This document shows positions 54,095 through 57,610 of a stretch of DNA of 57,610 bases, in pieces; positions within the stretch are counted from its first letter, which is position 1, and every line of letters begins with the position of its first letter. The stretch is from Streptomyces misionensis. Lineage in GTDB: Bacteria > Actinomycetota > Actinomycetes > Streptomycetales > Streptomycetaceae. The notes under the pieces were generated by a model. The model searched no databases and was not told the DNA's origin. It saw only the letters and a list, made by a program, of their open reading frames with translations. The stretch spans positions 1-57,610 of the forward strand of contig NZ_VOGW01000087.1 in assembly GCF_007896895.1 (NCBI RefSeq), read 5' to 3'. A program made the position numbers and the translations under genes.

Positions 54095-54507
54095 GCCGGC
54101 CCGGGACCCGCGCCGCGCTGTTTGTAGAGGCTGATGGACACCGTCTTGTCGTCGTCGACGGCTGACGAGACCTTCCCCGCGAGGGCCGACAGCACGGTCC
54201 AGGCGAAGGTGTCCCGTGAAGGGGCATGGCCGTCCGTGGTCGGCGCCGAGACGGTGACTTCCAGCGAGTCGTCCACGAGCCGGAAGACGCAGCTGAGCAC
54301 CGAGCCGGGTACGGCCTGCTGGAGCAGGATCGCGCAGGCCTCGTCCACGGCGATGCGCAGGTCCTCGATCTCGTCCAGGGTGAAGTCCAAGCGCGCCGCC
54401 AGCCCGGCCGTGGCCGTCCGCAGCACCGACAGGTAGGCACCCGCGGCCGGCAGCCGGACCTCCACGAAATCCTGGTTCGCCGCGGGTTCGCCTGCGATCT
54501 GGGACAC
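54091..54507 (-). CDS. prsH: SpoIIAB/RsbW-type anti-sigma factor of SigH (PrsH/UshX)
   Basis: 138 aa GHKL-ATPase-fold protein: N-terminal FVEVRLPAAGAYLSVLRTATAGLAARL, N box IEDLRIAVDEACAILLQQA, and a shortened ATP lid. It binds SigH and keeps it inactive until partner switching. The GTG at 54507 (VSQIAGEP) has GGAGGTGAGG just upstream; an ATG at 54519 (MEVRVSQ) contains that ribosome-binding site and has none of its own. It overlaps sigH by 4 bp. Confidence 0.88.
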   Translation of the reverse strand: MSQIAGEPAANQDFVEVRLPAAGAYLSVLRTATAGLAARLDFTLDEIEDLRIAVDEACAILLQQAVPGSVLSCVFRLVDDSLEVTVSAPTTDGHAPSRDTFAWTVLSALAGKVSSAVDDDKTVSISLYKQRGAGPGPA

Positions 54508-54849
54508 CCTCACCTCCATGGTGGTACAAGCTTTACGGGGCCGAGGGTCGCCCCCCGGGGCTAACGCGTAGGTGGTTCAAGCGGTGACGCTATCGCGCGC
54601 CGAATGTTCCCGTCCCGGGGCCCCAACCCCCTGGCGTCACTCACAGTAAAGCTGTGGATACGCTCCGTGTCTAGGGGGTGTGCGGCCCCAAATCGGAAGA
54701 GCGCGCGCCGGGTTGACGTACCCAGACGTCAGACGCCCGAACCGTCGTACATCCGCCGCCGCATGCAGTGTCACACGAGAAGGTGGCCGGACGGGAACAC
54801 GATCAGCGATCGGATGCCGATCGTGAGAATCGGGCGGCCCGTTCGCGGC
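54508..54849. promoter_or_regulatory. upstream region of the prsH-sigH operon
   Basis: About 340 bp with no supported gene. On the minus strand it must hold the prsH-sigH promoters; I could not identify a convincing GTTT-N(14-16)-GGGTAT SigB/F-type promoter by eye. A CCCCCCGGGG run and a GTGGATA word (54652-54660 region) are visible. Confidence 0.3.
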
Positions 54850-55110
54850 TCAGACCAGGACGTGGTCGACGAAGCACCACCGCCAGTCCTCGCCCGGCTC
54901 GAAGGTCCGCATCACCGGGTGACCGGACGTCTCGTGGTGCCCGGTGGCGTGCCGGCCCTGCGAGGAGTCGCAGCAGCCGACGTGCCCACAGGTCAGGCAG
55001 AGCCGCAGCTGCACCGGGTGCGTCCCGTCCGCCAGGCACTGCGGACAGGTCGCGGTCAGCGGTTCGGGTTCGGGGTGCGGCAGCGCGTCGGCGTGCGTGC
55101 ACTGTTTCAT
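54850..55110 (-). CDS. UBP-type zinc-finger protein
   Basis: 86 aa, a single ZnF-UBP domain: CPQCLADGTHPVQLRLCLTCGHVGCCDSS, then H-x(4)-H...H (GRHATGHHETSGHPVMRTFEPGEDWRWCF, outlined). The fold binds free C-terminal Gly-Gly of ubiquitin in eukaryotes; bacterial members are short and of unknown ligand. Start ATG at 55110, divergent from the antiporter gene with 61 bp between them. Confidence 0.9.
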   Translation of the reverse strand: MKQCTHADALPHPEPEPLTATCPQCLADGTHPVQLRLCLTCGHVGCCDSSQGRHATGHHETSGHPVMRTFEPGEDWRWCFVDHVLV

Positions 55111-55171
55111 GATTGCCAGATTACGACGGGTGTGCGGGTGGCCGCGCGGAAGAAGAGGGTGGGCGGGAACC

Positions 55172-56767
55172 ATGAACGTGATGCCGCTGCTGTTGCTGGT
55201 GGCGGGCAGTGCCGCGGTGGCGGGGGCGGCCCGGCGCACCCCGGTGCCGGCCCCGCTGCTGCTGGTCGCGGTGGGCCTGGCGGTGTCGTACGTCCCCGGC
55301 ATGCCCGACTACAGGCTCGAACCCGAGGTCGTCCTGCCCCTGGTGCTGCCCCCACTCCTCTACAAGGAGGGCACCGAGAGCTCCTACCTCGACCTGAGGG
55401 CGCAGAAGCGGCCGGTCGGGCTGCTGTCCGTCGGGTACGTGCTCTTCGCGACCTTCCTCGTGGGATGGGTCGCCTACCTCGTCGTGCCGGGGCTGCCGCT
55501 GCCCGCCGCCCTGGTGCTCGGCGCGGTCGTGGCACCGACGGACGCGGTCGCCGCCGCCGCGATCGCCCGCCGGGTCGGGCTGCCGTCCCGCATCACCACG
55601 ATCCTCCAGGGCGAGTCCCTGCTGAACGACGCCACCGCGATCACCGCCTACAAGGTGGCCGTCGCCGCCGCCGTCGGCGCGGGCTCCACCTGGGCGGGCG
55701 GCTTCGAGGAGTTCCTGCGCGCGGCGGTCGGCGGCGTCGCCGTCGGCCTGGTGCTCATGGTGCCGATCCACTGGCTGCGCACCCGGCTGACCGAGGCGCT
55801 GCTCCAGAACACCCTCTCCCTGCTGATCCCGTTCGTCGCCTACGGGGTCGCCGAGCAGGTGCACGCCTCCGGTGTGCTCGCCGTCGTCGTGGTCGCCGTC
55901 TACCTGGGACACCACTCCTGGGAGGTCGACTTCGCCACCCGGCTCCAGGAGGAGGCGGTGTGGCGGATGGTCGCCTTCCTGCTGGAGTCGGCCGTGTTCG
56001 CCCTGATCGGCCTCCAGCTGCCGCCCATCCTCCAGGGACTCGGCGCCTACCACGGCGCCGATGCCGTCTGGTACGCCGTCGCCGTCTTCCTGGTCGTCGT
56101 CGCGGCCCGGTTCGTGTGGACGTTCCCGGCGACCTTCCTGCCGCGCCTGCTGTCGCGGCGCGTGCGGGAACGCGAGGAGAACCCCACCTGGCGGGCGCCG
56201 GTCGTGGTCTCCTGGGCCGCGATGCGCGGCGTGGTGTCCCTGGCCATCGCCTTCTCCATCCCGCAGACCGTGCGCGGCGGCGCCCCCTTCCCGCAGCGCG
56301 ACATGATCCTGTTCCTGACCTTCACCACGGTCATCGGCACCCTGGTCGTGCAGGGCCTCACCCTCGCGCCGCTGATCCGCCTGATGGGGTTCCCCGGCCG
56401 CGACCGGCAGGCCGAGACGCTGGCCGAGGCCAACGCCCAGGCGCAGGCCTCGCTGGCCGCCGAACGCCTCCTGACCGAACTCCTCGCCGACGAGCGCAAC
56501 GCCCTCCCGCCGCCGCTCGCCGACCGCCTGCGCGAGGTCCTGGAGCGCCGCCGCAACGCCGTCTGGGAGCGCCTCGGCCAGGTCAACCCGCTCACCGGCG
56601 AGTCCGTGGACGACACCTACCGGCGGCTGTCCCGCGAGATGATCAGCGCCGAGCGCGAGGTCTTCGTCCGGCTGCGCGACGACCGCCACATCGACGACGA
56701 GATGCTGCGCGCCCTGCTCAGGCACCTGGACCTGGAGGAGGCGGCGGCCCACCGGGAGACGGCGTAG
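55172..56767 (+). CDS. CPA1-family Na+/H+ antiporter (NhaP type)
   Basis: 531 aa with about 12 transmembrane helices in residues 1-420. The ion-site motif occurs as VVAPTDAVAAAAIARRVGLP, with the downstream GESLLNDATAITAYKVAV and the RAPVVVSWAAMRGVVSLAIA helix typical of CPA1. The last ~110 residues form a charged helical cytoplasmic tail (ETLAEANAQAQASLAAERLL to EEAAAHRETA). The ATG at 55172 has GGGCGGG about 6 bp upstream. Only 4 bp separate its stop from that of the convergent gene. Confidence 0.88.
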   Translation: MNVMPLLLLVAGSAAVAGAARRTPVPAPLLLVAVGLAVSYVPGMPDYRLEPEVVLPLVLPPLLYKEGTESSYLDLRAQKRPVGLLSVGYVLFATFLVGWVAYLVVPGLPLPAALVLGAVVAPTDAVAAAAIARRVGLPSRITTILQGESLLNDATAITAYKVAVAAAVGAGSTWAGGFEEFLRAAVGGVAVGLVLMVPIHWLRTRLTEALLQNTLSLLIPFVAYGVAEQVHASGVLAVVVVAVYLGHHSWEVDFATRLQEEAVWRMVAFLLESAVFALIGLQLPPILQGLGAYHGADAVWYAVAVFLVVVAARFVWTFPATFLPRLLSRRVREREENPTWRAPVVVSWAAMRGVVSLAIAFSIPQTVRGGAPFPQRDMILFLTFTTVIGTLVVQGLTLAPLIRLMGFPGRDRQAETLAEANAQAQASLAAERLLTELLADERNALPPPLADRLREVLERRRNAVWERLGQVNPLTGESVDDTYRRLSREMISAEREVFVRLRDDRHIDDEMLRALLRHLDLEEAAAHRETA

Positions 56768-56771
56768 CGCG

Positions 56772-57610
56772 TCAGGCGGTCCCGGAAAACGGCCGGCCGG
56801 TGACGACGGCGGCGAGGGTCGTCCCGCGGGGGCAGGCGCCCTCCTCGGCGAGGGTGACGAGTCCGTAGAGCAACTTGGCGACATAGAGACGTTCCACGGG
56901 CAGTCCGTGCCGTTGCTCGAAGTCCTCGGCGAACGCGTCGAGTTCGGGCGTCGTGCGCGCGTACCCGCCGAAGTGGAAGCGGTCGTCCAGGGACCAGTCG
57001 CCGGTACGGCCGCCGAAGGCACGTTCCTGCAACGCCCGCACCTCGGCCTCCAGGAAGCCGCCCTTGAGCACCGGCACCCCGAGCGCCCGCTGCCCCCGCC
57101 CCAGCCCGGCGGCGAGCCCGGCGAGCGTGCCACCGGTGCCGCAGGCGACCGCGACGACCTCGGCGTGCCCGCGCAGTTCCTCCCCGAGGGCCCGGCAGCC
57201 GCGCACGGCCTCGGCGTTGCTGCCGCCCTCCGGGACGACGTAGGCCCCCTGCGCCCCGGCCGCCCGCAGGATCGCCGCCAGGGTCTCCGGCTCCGTCTTG
57301 CGGCGGTAGGCCGACCGGTCGACGAAGTGCAGCCGCATGCCGTCCGCCGCGCACCGGGCCAGCGACGGGTTCAGCGGCCGGTCGGCCAGCTCCTGGCCGC
57401 GGACCACCCCGGTGGTGTCCAGCCCGAGCAGCCGCCCGGCCGCGGCGGTGGCCCGCAGGTGGTTGGAGTAGGCGCCGCCGAACGTGACGAGCGGGCGCCC
57501 GCGTGCCGCCGCGATGTTCGGCACGAGCTTGCGCCACTTGTTCCCGATCAGCTCGGGATGGACGAGGTCGTCCCGCTTGAGCACCAGCCGCAGGCCCCGC
57601 CGCTCGAACC
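56772..57610 (-). CDS. 1-aminocyclopropane-1-carboxylate deaminase / D-cysteine desulfhydrase family, partial
   Basis: The 5' end lies beyond the window edge; the frame stays open to 57610 (FERRGLRLVLKRDDL). PLP-dependent fold type II: the Schiff-base lysine lies in GNKWRKL, the phosphate loop in VACGTGGTLAGL, and the substrate segment in FGGAYSNHLRATAAAG. The family splits into ACC deaminases and D-cysteine desulfhydrases, which this partial sequence does not distinguish. The GTG at 57584 is internal to the conserved region and is not the start. Confidence 0.85.
   Translation of the reverse strand, partial: FERRGLRLVLKRDDLVHPELIGNKWRKLVPNIAAARGRPLVTFGGAYSNHLRATAAAGRLLGLDTTGVVRGQELADRPLNPSLARCAADGMRLHFVDRSAYRRKTEPETLAAILRAAGAQGAYVVPEGGSNAEAVRGCRALGEELRGHAEVVAVACGTGGTLAGLAAGLGRGQRALGVPVLKGGFLEAEVRALQERAFGGRTGDWSLDDRFHFGGYARTTPELDAFAEDFEQRHGLPVERLYVAKLLYGLVTLAEEGACPRGTTLAAVVTGRPFSGTA

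Overview
The window is a stretch of high-GC actinobacterial chromosome. Gene order, start-codon use (GTG/TTG mixed with ATG), strong G/C at third codon positions and many diagnostic genes point to a Streptomyces. These include wblC, wblE, sigR-rsrA, nrdABS, dasR, nagB, a sigH/anti-sigma pair and epi-isozizaene synthase with CYP170A1. From memory, the order follows the central SCO518x-SCO524x part of the S. coelicolor chromosome closely. No database search was run. Nearly all of the window looks like vertically inherited core or near-core genome. I see no prophage, integrase, transposase or CRISPR array.

Layout. (1) 1-6 kb: nudC, a methyltransferase, a mycoredoxin, the helicase uvrD2, and the antibiotic-response regulator wblC. 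wblC has a 600-nt leader holding an upstream ORF and an intrinsic terminator. (2) 6-18.5 kb: an ABC1-type kinase coupled to a ThiF-like protein, a YgjP-type metallopeptidase, a trio of AIM24-domain genes (the first fused to TerD), a Nudix/metalloprotease pair, an SDR protein, moaE, a tiny membrane protein and a Lon-like PDZ protease. (3) 18.5-24 kb: a large UPF0182 membrane protein, then two identical initiator-tRNA genes on either side of a Sel1-repeat protein. (4) 24-33.7 kb: divergent catR/catA with an operator inside the catA promoter, a CBS protein, hisN, a TetR regulator, a 180-bp element with 18-bp inverted ends, an SMR efflux gene, rsgA, aroA, an M50 protease, an SRAP/HMCES protein and a hydrolase. 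(5) 33.7-37 kb: the thiol-oxidative-stress sigR-rsrA operon with a visible sigma-R autoregulatory promoter and the sigma-R' extension, a TPR protein and peptide deformylase. (6) 37-40 kb: the two-gene albaflavenone-type sesquiterpene operon. (7) 39.6-44.5 kb: nrdABS (class Ia ribonucleotide reductase plus regulator) behind a cobalamin riboswitch. (8) 44.7-48.5 kb: a DUF3311/MctP-type monocarboxylate permease, then dasR and nagB with DasR-type operators. The dasABCD genes found between dasR and nagB in S. coelicolor are absent here. (9) 48.5-57.6 kb: the PdtaS-type histidine kinase and wblE, a lipid kinase, a membrane protein, the sigH operon, a ZnF-UBP protein, a Na+/H+ antiporter, and a PLP-dependent deaminase/desulfhydrase cut by the window edge.

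How the genes work together. The window is rich in stress sensing and gene control by several means: ribosome-linked attenuation (wblC), H2O2 sensing (CatR), thiol-redox anti-sigma control (RsrA), a B12 riboswitch (nrdABS), aminosugar-phosphate sensing (DasR), Wbl Fe-S proteins, and partner-switching sigma control (SigH). The least understood parts are the TerD-AIM24 trio, the ThiF-ABC1 pair, the small ORF translationally coupled to wblC, and a small membrane protein gene lying antisense within nrdABS.
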